The position numbers and the translations under genes are program-made. This document shows positions 17,447 through 25,343 of a stretch of 64,000 bases of DNA, piece by piece. Within the stretch, counting starts at the first letter, position 1. Every line of letters starts with the position of its first letter. A model generated the notes under the pieces. It made no database searches. It had not been told where the DNA came from and saw only the letters and a program-made list of their open reading frames with translations. The DNA comes from Gemmatimonadota bacterium (lineage in GTDB: Bacteria; Gemmatimonadota; Gemmatimonadetes; Gemmatimonadales; GWC2-71-9): the NCBI GenBank assembly GCA_029262195.1, contig JAJCZX010000010.1, forward strand, positions 317,352 through 381,351, read 5' to 3'.

Positions 17447-18583
17447 ATGAAAAACGGTTCCGGTAGTGAGGGTCTTTCGATACGGGTGAAGAGACCATTG
17501 GTGCTCCCTGTGGTTCTGATGGGTTGCTTCGGGGGCGATGCGGAATCCCGGATTCCGCGTCCGGCCCTTGCCTGGTCTCCCGAAGCCTATGTGGCCTTTC
17601 GCATTGATACCTCTGTCGTTGTGGATGGCATGTTAGATGACCCTCAGTGGTCACTTGCTCCGTGGACATCGGATTTTGTCGACATTCAGGGTGATCAGAT
17701 GCCGACACCCCGATATCGGACCCGTGCCAAGATTTTATGGGATTCACTCAACGTGTATTTCGCGGCCGAGATGGAAGAGCCTCATGTCTGGGCGAGTCTC
17801 ACAGAACGGGATGCGGTCATTTACCACGACAATGATTTCGAGATCTTTATCGACCCGGACGGAGATACTCACAACTATTACGAGCTGGAAGTGAACGCCT
17901 TCGGGACCGAGTGGGACCTGATGCTTTTGAAGCCATATCGTGATGGCGCACCTGCCATCGACTCGTGGGATATACAAGGATTGGCGACGGCGATTGCGGT
18001 TGACGGAACGCTTAATGATCCCACCGACATGGACCGGGGTTGGACGGTCGAGATCGCAATACCGTGGAATGTTTTGGCCGAGGCCGCCAATCGGACCACC
18101 CCTCCCGAGGATGGCGACCAATGGCGTCTTAATTTTTCACGGGTGCAGTGGCAGACCACCGTGGAAAACGATGGATACGTCAAGTTGTCGGATCCGGTCA
18201 CCGGCCAGAGTGTGGCCGAAGACAACTGGGTGTGGTCCCCTCAGGGATTGATCAATATGCATTATCCCGAAATGTGGGGAGTCGTAGAATTTTCCACGCG
18301 TTCTGTGGGGTCCGCGATCGGGCAGGTCGAGATTTCTGCCGAAGAGATAGTTCGGCACGACCTCTACGAACTTTACTACCAGCAACGTGATTGGCGCCGT
18401 CGGCGAGGGCGATGGGCCAGGACTTTATCCGAGCTGGGGGCGCTCGACAAAACGCTTCCGGGCTTTCAGACCCCGCCGACAATCGAAGTCACCGGAGATC
18501 ATTTCCAGATCACGCGCCGGGGCCCTGATGGTGTGAGGGTCCATATCAACGAACAGGGGCGGTCCTGGATCGAGCGTCGATAG
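17447..18583 (+). CDS. CBM9-like lipoprotein
   Basis: A 378-residue exported protein with a probable lipobox (VVLMGC) early on. The body is a carbohydrate-binding family 9-like fold: VVDGMLDDPQWSLAP near residue 60, NDFEIFIDPDGDTHNYYELE near residue 130, and GWTVEIAIPW near residue 200. This arrangement is found in periplasmic or outer-membrane proteins of Bacteroidota and Gemmatimonadota. The C-terminal 80 residues are Arg-rich and unassigned. It may bind glycan; no catalytic residues are recognisable. The start could also be the GTG about 13 codons later. Confidence 0.72.
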   Translation: MKNGSGSEGLSIRVKRPLVLPVVLMGCFGGDAESRIPRPALAWSPEAYVAFRIDTSVVVDGMLDDPQWSLAPWTSDFVDIQGDQMPTPRYRTRAKILWDSLNVYFAAEMEEPHVWASLTERDAVIYHDNDFEIFIDPDGDTHNYYELEVNAFGTEWDLMLLKPYRDGAPAIDSWDIQGLATAIAVDGTLNDPTDMDRGWTVEIAIPWNVLAEAANRTTPPEDGDQWRLNFSRVQWQTTVENDGYVKLSDPVTGQSVAEDNWVWSPQGLINMHYPEMWGVVEFSTRSVGSAIGQVEISAEEIVRHDLYELYYQQRDWRRRRGRWARTLSELGALDKTLPGFQTPPTIEVTGDHFQITRRGPDGVRVHINEQGRSWIERR

Positions 18584-18622
18584 GCTCGGAATCCAAATCG
18601 CGATGCTGGTGTAAACACCGGG

Positions 18623-19078
18623 ATGAAACGAAAGATATTGGCGTTTGCGCTATCGTGCTTCCTGATGCCCCTCGCTGCTCAGGCCCAGGTAAGCGGTTAC
18701 GAACCAGGCACCTCGGGTACGAGGTTGTTGCAGGGAGGAAACGGCTTCTCGATCAAAATGCTGGTTGAGCAGGCTAACCTCGGCGGTGCCGAAGTAGAGA
18801 TCGGCGAGATCATCTTTCCCGTTGGGAGTCAGGGCGGGACCGGACACCTCCATGAATCTATCGAGATCTTCTACATCCTTGAAGGTGAATTCGACCACAT
18901 TGTCAATGGAGTGCACAGCGTTCTCCAACCGGGCATGGTGGGAATTGTACGACCGGGTGACACGGTAATCCATCGGGTGCTTTCCGATGTTCCGGTTAAG
19001 GCTCTTGTGATCTGGGCCCCGGGCGGAACAGCTGACGGCATTGCTAAATTCATGACGGAAATCCCAATCGAAAACTAG
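18623..19078 (+). CDS. Secreted cupin-domain protein
   Basis: A 151-residue protein with a cleavable signal peptide ending near AQAQ. It has a single cupin barrel: GTGHLHESIEIFYILEGEFD carries the first motif (His and Glu ligands), and PGDTVIHRV the second. Small secreted cupins of this kind bind a metal and act as isomerases, dioxygenases or binding proteins; nothing points to one substrate. It lies 39 bp after the CBM9-like gene and 54 bp before the next, so the three may share a transcript. Confidence 0.78.
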   Translation: MKRKILAFALSCFLMPLAAQAQVSGYEPGTSGTRLLQGGNGFSIKMLVEQANLGGAEVEIGEIIFPVGSQGGTGHLHESIEIFYILEGEFDHIVNGVHSVLQPGMVGIVRPGDTVIHRVLSDVPVKALVIWAPGGTADGIAKFMTEIPIEN

Positions 19079-19132
19079 CATACCGCCGGAAGTTTTATTG
19101 CGGTAAAAGCAGCCGAACCCCATATTGGCGGA

Positions 19133-20179
19133 ATGCTGAAAAAAATCCTGGGGTCGGTCGCAACGATTGTCGCTTTTCTGGCTGTTTTTGTCACGGTTGT
19201 AGTGATGCTCTGGGAGCGCGACGTTTCTGCTGAGTTAACCCCACCGGCGTCGGCGGTACCGTTGGATTGGAGCGCGCAGATCCGAGGAATTTCTTCCGGT
19301 CCTCCCGGGTTGCAGCGCTTTGGAGCAGATTCAGTATTGGAAGGCAACGCTGCGGTTGATCTGTATTCTCTTCCAGCCGCCGGTCTACTGGCTCAATTTG
19401 CGCTTTTGTTCGATTCTATAGGCGTCAACGATTCTCTGTTTCTAGCCGATTCTGCAGCACTGGCCGCAGCCACCGACGATGCCACGCTGCGTCTTCTTGT
19501 TGATGCCTCCCGAAAAAACGATTTCAACAGTATCGGGCATATTAGTTCGCTAAGCGGAGGGAACCAGGCCAAATGGGTAGTGAGGCCTGAGGTCTGGCCG
19601 TTGCGGCAAGCTGTGCGGGCCCTGTTGGTGCGTTCTGAAATGCACTTAAGGGCGGCCGAAAACCCGGATGCTCTGGCCGATGTTGCCGCCGTATTGCGGC
19701 TTGGCGATATGATTTACAGGAAATCTGCGGTCCTTTCGGAAACTCTTTTGGGCGGGGCGATCCTTCTCGACGGTGCGGGCCAGCTGCGACGTTATGCCAT
19801 TGCTGCTCAGGATACAGCAGCTTTTGAGACTTATCAAATACTCGAAAACTGGGCCGCATCGGCTCCTGATTACCGGCCCCTGGTTCTGGCGTTGAGCGCA
19901 GATGTCGAGAGGACCACTGAAATTGTGCGCGACGTTGAGATCTTACCTGCGTGGCGTGGTCTGGCCGTAGAGCAGCTTTCGTTGATGCAGTATCGCCCCA
20001 AATTTCTGGCGATGGGGATTCCGGCGTCGGTACGGTCCAGTGTTGCAACGTTCAGGTCTATCGCCGATCCAAGGGTGGCTTTTAGGGCGAATCTGGCCGA
20101 GAACTCGATCGATTGGTTCAACGGTCTTGGGGTGATGCAGAGGACTGACTTCTTGAAGGGGAATATCTCCGACGATTAA
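19133..20179 (+). CDS. Hypothetical membrane-anchored protein
   Basis: Unrecognised 348-residue protein. One N-terminal membrane segment (about residues 6-27) is followed by a soluble, Ala/Leu-rich helical region, probably periplasmic. No catalytic motif is seen. Composition suggests a repeat-like helical fold. It follows the cupin gene in the same direction. Small integral ATG start with no obvious ribosome site. Confidence 0.62.
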   Translation: MLKKILGSVATIVAFLAVFVTVVVMLWERDVSAELTPPASAVPLDWSAQIRGISSGPPGLQRFGADSVLEGNAAVDLYSLPAAGLLAQFALLFDSIGVNDSLFLADSAALAAATDDATLRLLVDASRKNDFNSIGHISSLSGGNQAKWVVRPEVWPLRQAVRALLVRSEMHLRAAENPDALADVAAVLRLGDMIYRKSAVLSETLLGGAILLDGAGQLRRYAIAAQDTAAFETYQILENWAASAPDYRPLVLALSADVERTTEIVRDVEILPAWRGLAVEQLSLMQYRPKFLAMGIPASVRSSVATFRSIADPRVAFRANLAENSIDWFNGLGVMQRTDFLKGNISDD

Positions 20180-20192
20180 TCGCCGGAACCCT

Positions 20193-20504
20193 CTAAATCG
20201 GCGTTAGGCCAATAACCCTGGATCGGCGTTGGGGTTTTGCGTCTCCGGGGTTTCGTTCGAGCAATTTCATCGAAAAATCAGCGCGTTCCTCCAGATCGTC
20301 CATCCGATAGGATAGTTCGTCGCGGAGAGTGTCGACTTCGCTTTGGAGCCGGTCCACCATGTCCATTAGCTGCTCTTCGTTTGGCGAGGTCTTCAGGGCC
20401 GCTTTGTGTGCCCAGGACGTAGCGATTACGCGGACAACTCCATATGCGGTGAAACCGATGACTGAAATTGTGCCTAGGACGGCCATTGCTTCAAATGGGT
20501 TCAT
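20193..20504 (-). CDS. Small membrane protein with coiled coil
   Basis: A 103-residue protein. A hydrophobic N-terminal helix (about residues 5-28) is followed by a heptad-like region EEQLMDMVDRLQSEVDTLRD and further charged helix, resembling PspC/PspB-type or envelope-stress small proteins in layout only. Its function is unknown. It converges with the preceding gene, with 13 bp between the two stops. Confidence 0.55.
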   Translation of the reverse strand: MNPFEAMAVLGTISVIGFTAYGVVRVIATSWAHKAALKTSPNEEQLMDMVDRLQSEVDTLRDELSYRMDDLEERADFSMKLLERNPGDAKPQRRSRVIGLTPI

Positions 20505-20577
20505 TAGGGCTCCAACAAGCTCTGTGTCTTTGGAGTTATACGTCCAGTCCCCCTCCGAGGTTTCGCAGGTTCTGTAA

Positions 20578-20793
20578 CTACAACAGAATCCATAGGATAG
20601 CCCCGCCCAGGATCACGGTAGGGATGATGATCGGGATCCATTCGACGAGGGACATTTTGGTATGGTCGTGCAAGTCACCCTCCTGGGCACATCTCACGCA
20701 TATCCACGTGGGAGTCAGGAATCCTCTGTCCCATTTCTTGTCGTGGCCATAAATGAAGCACCTTGTGGCAGGTTTCAAACGTCTTGACCCCAT
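20578..20793 (-). CDS. Small zinc-ribbon-like membrane protein
   Basis: A 71-residue protein. Cysteines lie in ATRCFIYGHDKKW and ICVRCAQEGD, giving a possible metal site, and a single C-terminal membrane helix (IIIPTVILGGAILWILL) ends the protein. No family is recognised. It reads in the same direction as the coiled-coil protein 73 bp downstream. Support is the sensible layout and hydrophobic tail rather than homology. Confidence 0.5.
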   Translation of the reverse strand: MGSRRLKPATRCFIYGHDKKWDRGFLTPTWICVRCAQEGDLHDHTKMSLVEWIPIIIPTVILGGAILWILL

Positions 20794-20835
20794 TTTTGAA
20801 AGTGAAGTGTTACGGAAAAAAATCGCCTCCCGACA

Positions 20836-20853
20836 CTGTTACTTTTCTGTTAC
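20836..20853 (+). promoter_or_regulatory. Pho-box-like direct repeat upstream of the OprO/P porin
   Basis: Two CTGTTAC heptamers are separated by TTTT, an 11-bp period, which is the architecture of a PhoB/PhoP box. They lie about 90 bp before the start of a phosphate-selective porin gene. The sequence deviates from the enterobacterial CTGTCAT heptamer. Control by phosphate starvation is inferred. Confidence 0.55.
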
Positions 20854-20941
20854 CAATCTTTGACTCAAAAGTAGCGGGAGAGCTTAAGATTATCGTCGAT
20901 TCAAATGCGATCAATTGTCTTTATTTCTCGAGGAGTCAGAC

Positions 20942-22102
20942 GTGTTAAGAAGAATTTTGGTGACCGGGGTGATTTCTGCCGCCGTTTCAGCCGGGCGACC
21001 GGATATTTCGGCAGCGCAGGACGTACAAACTCGCTTTGGTGGCAGGGTCCAGAACGATTGGGCCTGGTTCATTCAAAACGATGCTTCGGAAACCGCTATC
21101 GGCGACGTGTTGGATGGCACAGAGTTTCGGCGGGCCCGCATCTATGCGTCGGGGACGATTTACAATGACGTTGATTTTAAAGTGCAGTACGATTTTGCCG
21201 GGGGCGATGCCGATTTCAAAGACGTTTGGATCGGCCTTCGTGGTATTCCTGGAATTCAATCGCTGAAGTTCGGGCATCACAAAGAACCCTTCAGCCTTGA
21301 AGAACAAACCAGTAGTAAATACCTCTCGTTCCTCGAAAGGTCCTTGCCTTCGGTGTTCTCGCCGTCGAGGAATACCGGTGTTTCAGCGCGCAACGCACCT
21401 TTGAACGGGCGACTCACCTGGGCCGTCGGAGTTTTTAGGGACACTGACGGTTTCGGAGATGGTGTTGCCGATGGTGGTTACAACGTCACCGGAAGGGTGA
21501 CAGGCCTTCCCTGGACGTCGGACGACGGCAGCGGGCTGCTTCATCTTGGAGTTGCGTTTAGCCGTCGGAACCCGGTCGACGACGAGGTCCGCTATCGGGC
21601 CCGCCCGGAGATGCATCTTGCGCCCCGACTCGCTGACACGGGCACGCTGATGGCGACTTCGATCAATCAAATTGGCGGCGAACTTGCGTTTCAGCAGGAC
21701 CGTTTCTCTGTGCAAGGCGAGTATGTGGCGGTGATGCCGTCGACGATCACGGGCGCCGATCCGACCTTTACCGGAGCCTACGTGAGGGCCAGCGTCTTCC
21801 TTACCAAAGATCGCAGAAAATTCGAGAGGAACGCTGCAGCGTACGGACGGACTCGTCCATCTTCAAATTTTCTCACCCAGGGTGAGGAAAAGGGCGCGGG
21901 TGCCTGGGAGCTGGTTGCCCAGTATTCCACACTCGATCTCACTGATCAGGCCGTTCTAGGCGGAGAATTGACCAATTTTTCAGTTGGCCTGAACTGGTAC
22001 CTCAATCCCAATACCAGAATGATGTTTGATTACGTCACCTCGGAGATCGAGGGTGGGGAACGCCTCAGCGCGATTATGACCAGAATGCAGGTTGATTTCT
22101 AA
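20942..22102 (+). CDS. Phosphate-selective porin O/P family outer membrane protein
   Basis: A 386-residue beta-barrel protein. The GTG at 20942 has a GAGGAG site and gives a signal peptide ending near ISAAQ. The body has the OprO/P pattern of alternating strands: FRRARIYASGTIYNDVDFKVQYDF near residue 60 in two parts, KFGHHKEPFSLEEQTSS, and a final strand ending MQVDF with a terminal Phe as expected for BAM recognition. Family members take up phosphate or polyphosphate, though in this phylum the family is used broadly. The Pho-box-like repeat upstream supports phosphate. Confidence 0.83.
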   Translation: MLRRILVTGVISAAVSAGRPDISAAQDVQTRFGGRVQNDWAWFIQNDASETAIGDVLDGTEFRRARIYASGTIYNDVDFKVQYDFAGGDADFKDVWIGLRGIPGIQSLKFGHHKEPFSLEEQTSSKYLSFLERSLPSVFSPSRNTGVSARNAPLNGRLTWAVGVFRDTDGFGDGVADGGYNVTGRVTGLPWTSDDGSGLLHLGVAFSRRNPVDDEVRYRARPEMHLAPRLADTGTLMATSINQIGGELAFQQDRFSVQGEYVAVMPSTITGADPTFTGAYVRASVFLTKDRRKFERNAAAYGRTRPSSNFLTQGEEKGAGAWELVAQYSTLDLTDQAVLGGELTNFSVGLNWYLNPNTRMMFDYVTSEIEGGERLSAIMTRMQVDF

Positions 22103-22239
22103 AAGGTTGGCCCTGAAAATCCCACCGGTTTTGGCCCCGGGACGGTAGGTTGCTTTTACGTGATCTACCTTTCCGGGGCCGATCTTTTTGGGTCCATATG
22201 GGTACTGTTCTTTCAAACCTTGGAGTAAAAAACGAAAAA

Positions 22240-23067
22240 ATGGCGTCCGCGAAAAACCCGATAACTAGAATTTTTCTTTTTTCCTCAGCCCTAGCCATGT
22301 TGGTAGGGTCGACTCCCTCCTTCGGCCAGGAGACCGACGAGAGCCGAATGTCTCTGACACTTTTCGGAGGAGTTGTGCAGAGTACCACTGATCTCTGGGA
22401 CATTCCGGCCCAGAGGGTGGGGATTTTGACTCAGGGCGGGGTGGAAACGTCAGTCGACACGTTTGCCCTCGCCAGGGGCGCACGTTCCGGTCTTGCTCTT
22501 GGGATCGCCGGTGCCTATTTCCCCAGCCCCATGCTCGGATATGCCTTCGAACTCTCGTTGTTTGATCCCGGCCTTTCGACCGATTGCAGAATTTCGTTCG
22601 ATTCCCGCCCTGCAAATGCCTTTAATCCCAATCGCGGATACTGCGCGGACATAAACCAACGCAAAGTTTCGATGGGTACGGTTAATATTACCGTCTCAGG
22701 GCTTTTCCGGCCTTTCCCGCGAGCGCTCACTCAACCCTATTTGCGGTTGGTTGCCGGGGCGTCAGATGTGGGTGGTGGGAGCACGGAGGTCGTGGGCCGA
22801 TTTGGGACGATTGACCGGCCTCTAATCTTGGACCGCGGGGCAGGTTTTCAACCTACTGCGGGGATCGGTCTTGGAATGGTAATCCCGGTCTCTCCCGGCT
22901 ACGGCGTTCGGATGGAGTTGCGGGACCAGTTGTATCGCGTTCGGGCACTTGACGGCGCGGCGGATGCTCTCGCAATAGCACCGTCGAGTCACCGATGGAC
23001 GCACAACGTCGCATTCCTGGTTGGCGTTGATATTGTACTACAGAAAAAGAGAGGACGGCGGTACTAA
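22240..23067 (+). CDS. Hypothetical exported beta-barrel-like protein
   Basis: About 275 residues from the ATG at 22240, which follows TGGAG at a long spacing. It has a signal peptide ending near SFGQ. The rest has alternating short hydrophobic strands (LTLFGGVVQ, LGIAGAYF, MLGYAFELSLF, NVAFLVGVDIVL), suggesting an outer-membrane barrel of 8 or so strands. Two cysteines (DCRIS, GYCAD) may form a disulfide. No family recognised. It follows the porin gene after 137 bp. Confidence 0.6.
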   Translation: MASAKNPITRIFLFSSALAMLVGSTPSFGQETDESRMSLTLFGGVVQSTTDLWDIPAQRVGILTQGGVETSVDTFALARGARSGLALGIAGAYFPSPMLGYAFELSLFDPGLSTDCRISFDSRPANAFNPNRGYCADINQRKVSMGTVNITVSGLFRPFPRALTQPYLRLVAGASDVGGGSTEVVGRFGTIDRPLILDRGAGFQPTAGIGLGMVIPVSPGYGVRMELRDQLYRVRALDGAADALAIAPSSHRWTHNVAFLVGVDIVLQKKRGRRY

Positions 23068-23384
23068 CAGATTGGGGCTTGACGTTGATGTGTCCCTGCT
23101 CCACCTTCCCGATACAGCCGCACGATTCGTTCTCAACGTGTAGGCGACTTCTACGGCCTGGAGGCCGTTCCAAGATCCACAAAATTTGGTAGATGGTGCG
23201 TCTGTGCGCCGCGAACTCATCCCGTTTGTCTGAGTTCTTTTTTCAGTGGGACACGTTCCCCGGATTGAGCGAGTGTAGCGGCGCCGAAAGAGTGTTTTCT
23301 GGCTGCTGATTTGGAGTCGGCAGCGTATAACCGGGTCGGATCGCGGCGAGAGCCGTGCGTTCCGGCTGTATTGTGAGACCCAAC
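23068..23384 (+). other. Leader region of rho, 317 bp without a gene
   Basis: No convincing ORF. It contains an intrinsic terminator (listed separately), a GGGACACGTTCCC hairpin just after it, and GCGCCGC / GCGGCGC arms that enclose both. The layout suggests a structured leader or an attenuator ahead of rho, or the terminator of the preceding gene. Confidence 0.45.
23213..23243 (+). terminator. Rho-independent terminator upstream of rho
   Basis: Perfect 7-bp stem GAACTCA / TGAGTTC with an 11-base loop, directly followed by TTTTTT. It is 145 bp after the barrel gene stop and 142 bp before the rho start, so it could end the upstream transcript or attenuate rho. Confidence 0.7.
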
Positions 23385-24737
23385 ATGGATGATCAAACCG
23401 AAGGCCAACGCGAGGGCGGTGGCGGAAATAAGAGCGAAAGCGGAAACCGCGGCGGCCGGGGAGGCAAGCCAGGTGGCGGCGGACGTGGTAGGGGTGGCAA
23501 CAGTCGGCGCAGGCGCGGATCCCGCAATCGTCGACCCGGCGCTGGCGGGCGCGAGAAAGATCCCAACGGAGTAGATGAAGGCCCAGCGCCAGACGTGAAT
23601 CCCGAGGACTCAGTTCCACTGGGAATTCTCGAGGTTCTTGGGAGCGGCACCGGCTTTATTCGGCGTGCGGAAGACAAATACGCGCCGGGTCGACAGGACG
23701 TACATGTTGGAATGAAGTTCATCCGGCGTTTCAATCTCCGCACGGGCGACGAGATCGTGGGAGTAGCCGGGCGACGATCCAAAGGTGGTAAGAACGCAAC
23801 GCTCCTGCATGTCGAAAAGATCAACGACGTAAAGCCCGAGGAGTTGAAGCACCGGCCCCGCTTCACGGATCTGGGGGCTCAGCATCCTAACGAAAAATTG
23901 ATACTTGAGTGCGGTCGGGTCTATATGGGCCGTCCCGATTTTACCAACCGGATCATCGATTTGTTGACGCCTTTCGGCAAGGGCCAGAGAGCTTTGATTG
24001 TCTCACCTCCGAAGGTAGGCAAAACGACGGTGCTTCAATCTGTTGCCGAGGGAGTGGCGACCAATTATCCCGAGTGCAAACTCTTCGTTTTGCTCGTCGA
24101 TGAGCGCCCCGAAGAGGTCACCGAGATGGAGGTGTGTGGTTTCGGAGAAGTAATTTCGTCGTCTTTTGATCACACGGCAGCAAGGCACATAGCTGTTGCT
24201 GAGATGACATTGGAGCGGGCGCGACGGAGGGTGGAAATGGGTCAGGACGTGGTGATCATCCTTGATTCGGTGACCCGTTTGGCGCGTGCTTACAACGCCT
24301 CTGAAGAGGGTAGCGGTAGGACTCTAACCGGTGGTTTGGACGCCAACAGCATGGAGAAACCGAAACGGTTTCTCGGAAGTGCGCGCAACATACCAAACGG
24401 CGGTTCGTTGACCATTATCGCCACCGCGTTGATTGATACGGGGTCGAGGATGGACCAGGTGATTTTCGAAGAGTTCAAGGGAACCGGTAATTCAGAAGTG
24501 ATTCTGAACCGCGAGGTGGCAGACCGCCGTGTTTTTCCGGCGTTTGAGCTCGCGGGTTCGGCGACACGGAAAGAGGAGCTGCTGCTTTCCAGTGAGGAAT
24601 TGCTCGTTTCTCAGGGAATGAGAAGAATGCTTACCGGTCAGGACCCGGCAGCTGCGATGAACGTCTTGTTAGATGAGATGAAAAGACATGAGTCGAATGT
24701 TGATTTCGTGGCCGAGGTTATTGCCAGGTCTCGTTAA
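23385..24737 (+). CDS. rho: Transcription termination factor Rho
   Basis: A 450-residue hexameric RNA-dependent ATPase. The first 60 residues are a Gly/Arg-rich, low-complexity extension, replacing the usual short N-terminal helical bundle. Then comes the RNA-binding cold-shock-like domain (GFIRRAEDKYAPGRQDVHV near residue 90) and the ATPase core with Walker A PPKVGKTT near residue 215, Walker B region LFVLLVDERPEE and VTRLARAYN. Such RG-rich insertions are common in high-GC lineages and add RNA affinity. ATG at 23385 is preferred to an upstream start because it begins a plausible acidic N-terminus. Confidence 0.95.
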   Translation: MDDQTEGQREGGGGNKSESGNRGGRGGKPGGGGRGRGGNSRRRRGSRNRRPGAGGREKDPNGVDEGPAPDVNPEDSVPLGILEVLGSGTGFIRRAEDKYAPGRQDVHVGMKFIRRFNLRTGDEIVGVAGRRSKGGKNATLLHVEKINDVKPEELKHRPRFTDLGAQHPNEKLILECGRVYMGRPDFTNRIIDLLTPFGKGQRALIVSPPKVGKTTVLQSVAEGVATNYPECKLFVLLVDERPEEVTEMEVCGFGEVISSSFDHTAARHIAVAEMTLERARRRVEMGQDVVIILDSVTRLARAYNASEEGSGRTLTGGLDANSMEKPKRFLGSARNIPNGGSLTIIATALIDTGSRMDQVIFEEFKGTGNSEVILNREVADRRVFPAFELAGSATRKEELLLSSEELLVSQGMRRMLTGQDPAAAMNVLLDEMKRHESNVDFVAEVIARSR

Positions 24738-24739
24738 CG

Positions 24740-25087
24740 TCAACGTCCTGCCCATTCTGACCAGGTTGATTCGGCGGGGCCGATCGTAAGCTGGTTTCCG
24801 TTTCTAACGAGGGGGATTTGGAGTAGCGCGGGGTCTTCGGTGAACAGGGTCATGATCCGGTCGGCGCTTAAATGCGCTACATGTAATCCGCGATCACGAA
24901 ATCCCGGTGCGTCTCTGTTGAGTAGTTTCTCGACTCCGAATTTGTTCACGAAGCGTTGTAACTCTCCTTTTGACGCCGCTCGAATTTTCAAATCCGAGAA
25001 GTGAACGTTGATCCTACGTTCCGAAAAGAACCTGAGAGCTTTTCTCGTGTCGGAGTTCTTTTTTATTCCAAATACCTGAATGTTCAC
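24740..25087 (-). CDS. ArsC/Spx-family protein lacking the catalytic cysteine
   Basis: A 115-residue thioredoxin-fold protein of the ArsC/Spx/YffB family: MNIQVFGIKKNSDTRKAL, then RRINVHFSDLKI, LLNRDAPGFRDRG and IPLVRNGNQLTIG. The usual CxxC or Cx2TCRKA active site reads NSDTRKA here, with no cysteine, so classical arsenate reductase chemistry is not possible. It may bind a partner, as Spx does with RNA polymerase, or be YffB-like. It overlaps the start of the 65-residue upstream gene's stop by 4 bp and converges on rho with 2 bp between stops. Confidence 0.75.
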   Translation of the reverse strand: MNIQVFGIKKNSDTRKALRFFSERRINVHFSDLKIRAASKGELQRFVNKFGVEKLLNRDAPGFRDRGLHVAHLSADRIMTLFTEDPALLQIPLVRNGNQLTIGPAESTWSEWAGR

Positions 25088-25281
25088 CTGTTGGTAGATT
25101 CCTCTACGTCGGCGGCACGTTCCAACGCGTCCGCAACTTTGCGTAACCGATCAGCTTTTCCACGAATGTAAGACGCCAACTTTCGGGCAGTGGAGACCTT
25201 TAACTTTCTTCGACCGGTGCGAGCGGAGTAAAGCGAACTGTATGACTCTCCGATTCGGTTCGCGACGGTCCCCGACGTCAT
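25084..25281 (-). CDS. Small basic helical protein
   Basis: A 65-residue, Arg/Lys- and Ala-rich protein, all predicted helix with a short Ser/Tyr-rich N-terminus. No family is recognised. It is translationally coupled (4-bp overlap) to the ArsC/Spx-like gene and lies 62 bp after the Ser/Thr kinase gene, all on the minus strand, so the three may be one operon. It could be a nucleic-acid-binding or regulatory peptide; that is a guess from charge. Confidence 0.5.
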   Translation of the reverse strand: MTSGTVANRIGESYSSLYSARTGRRKLKVSTARKLASYIRGKADRLRKVADALERAADVEESTNR

Positions 25282-25343
25282 GACGAGGGCGCGGATCGCA
25301 GAGTCAAATGTGAACTGCAGGCGGTTCTTCGGCGTTTTCGGCG

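Noticed and set aside
23160..23290. Possible tRNA (selenocysteine type) upstream of rho, suggested by GCGCCGC and GCGGCGC arms
   Set aside because: No TTCRA T-loop, no anticodon stem with TCA, and the inner part is an intrinsic terminator. No selC was found in the window.
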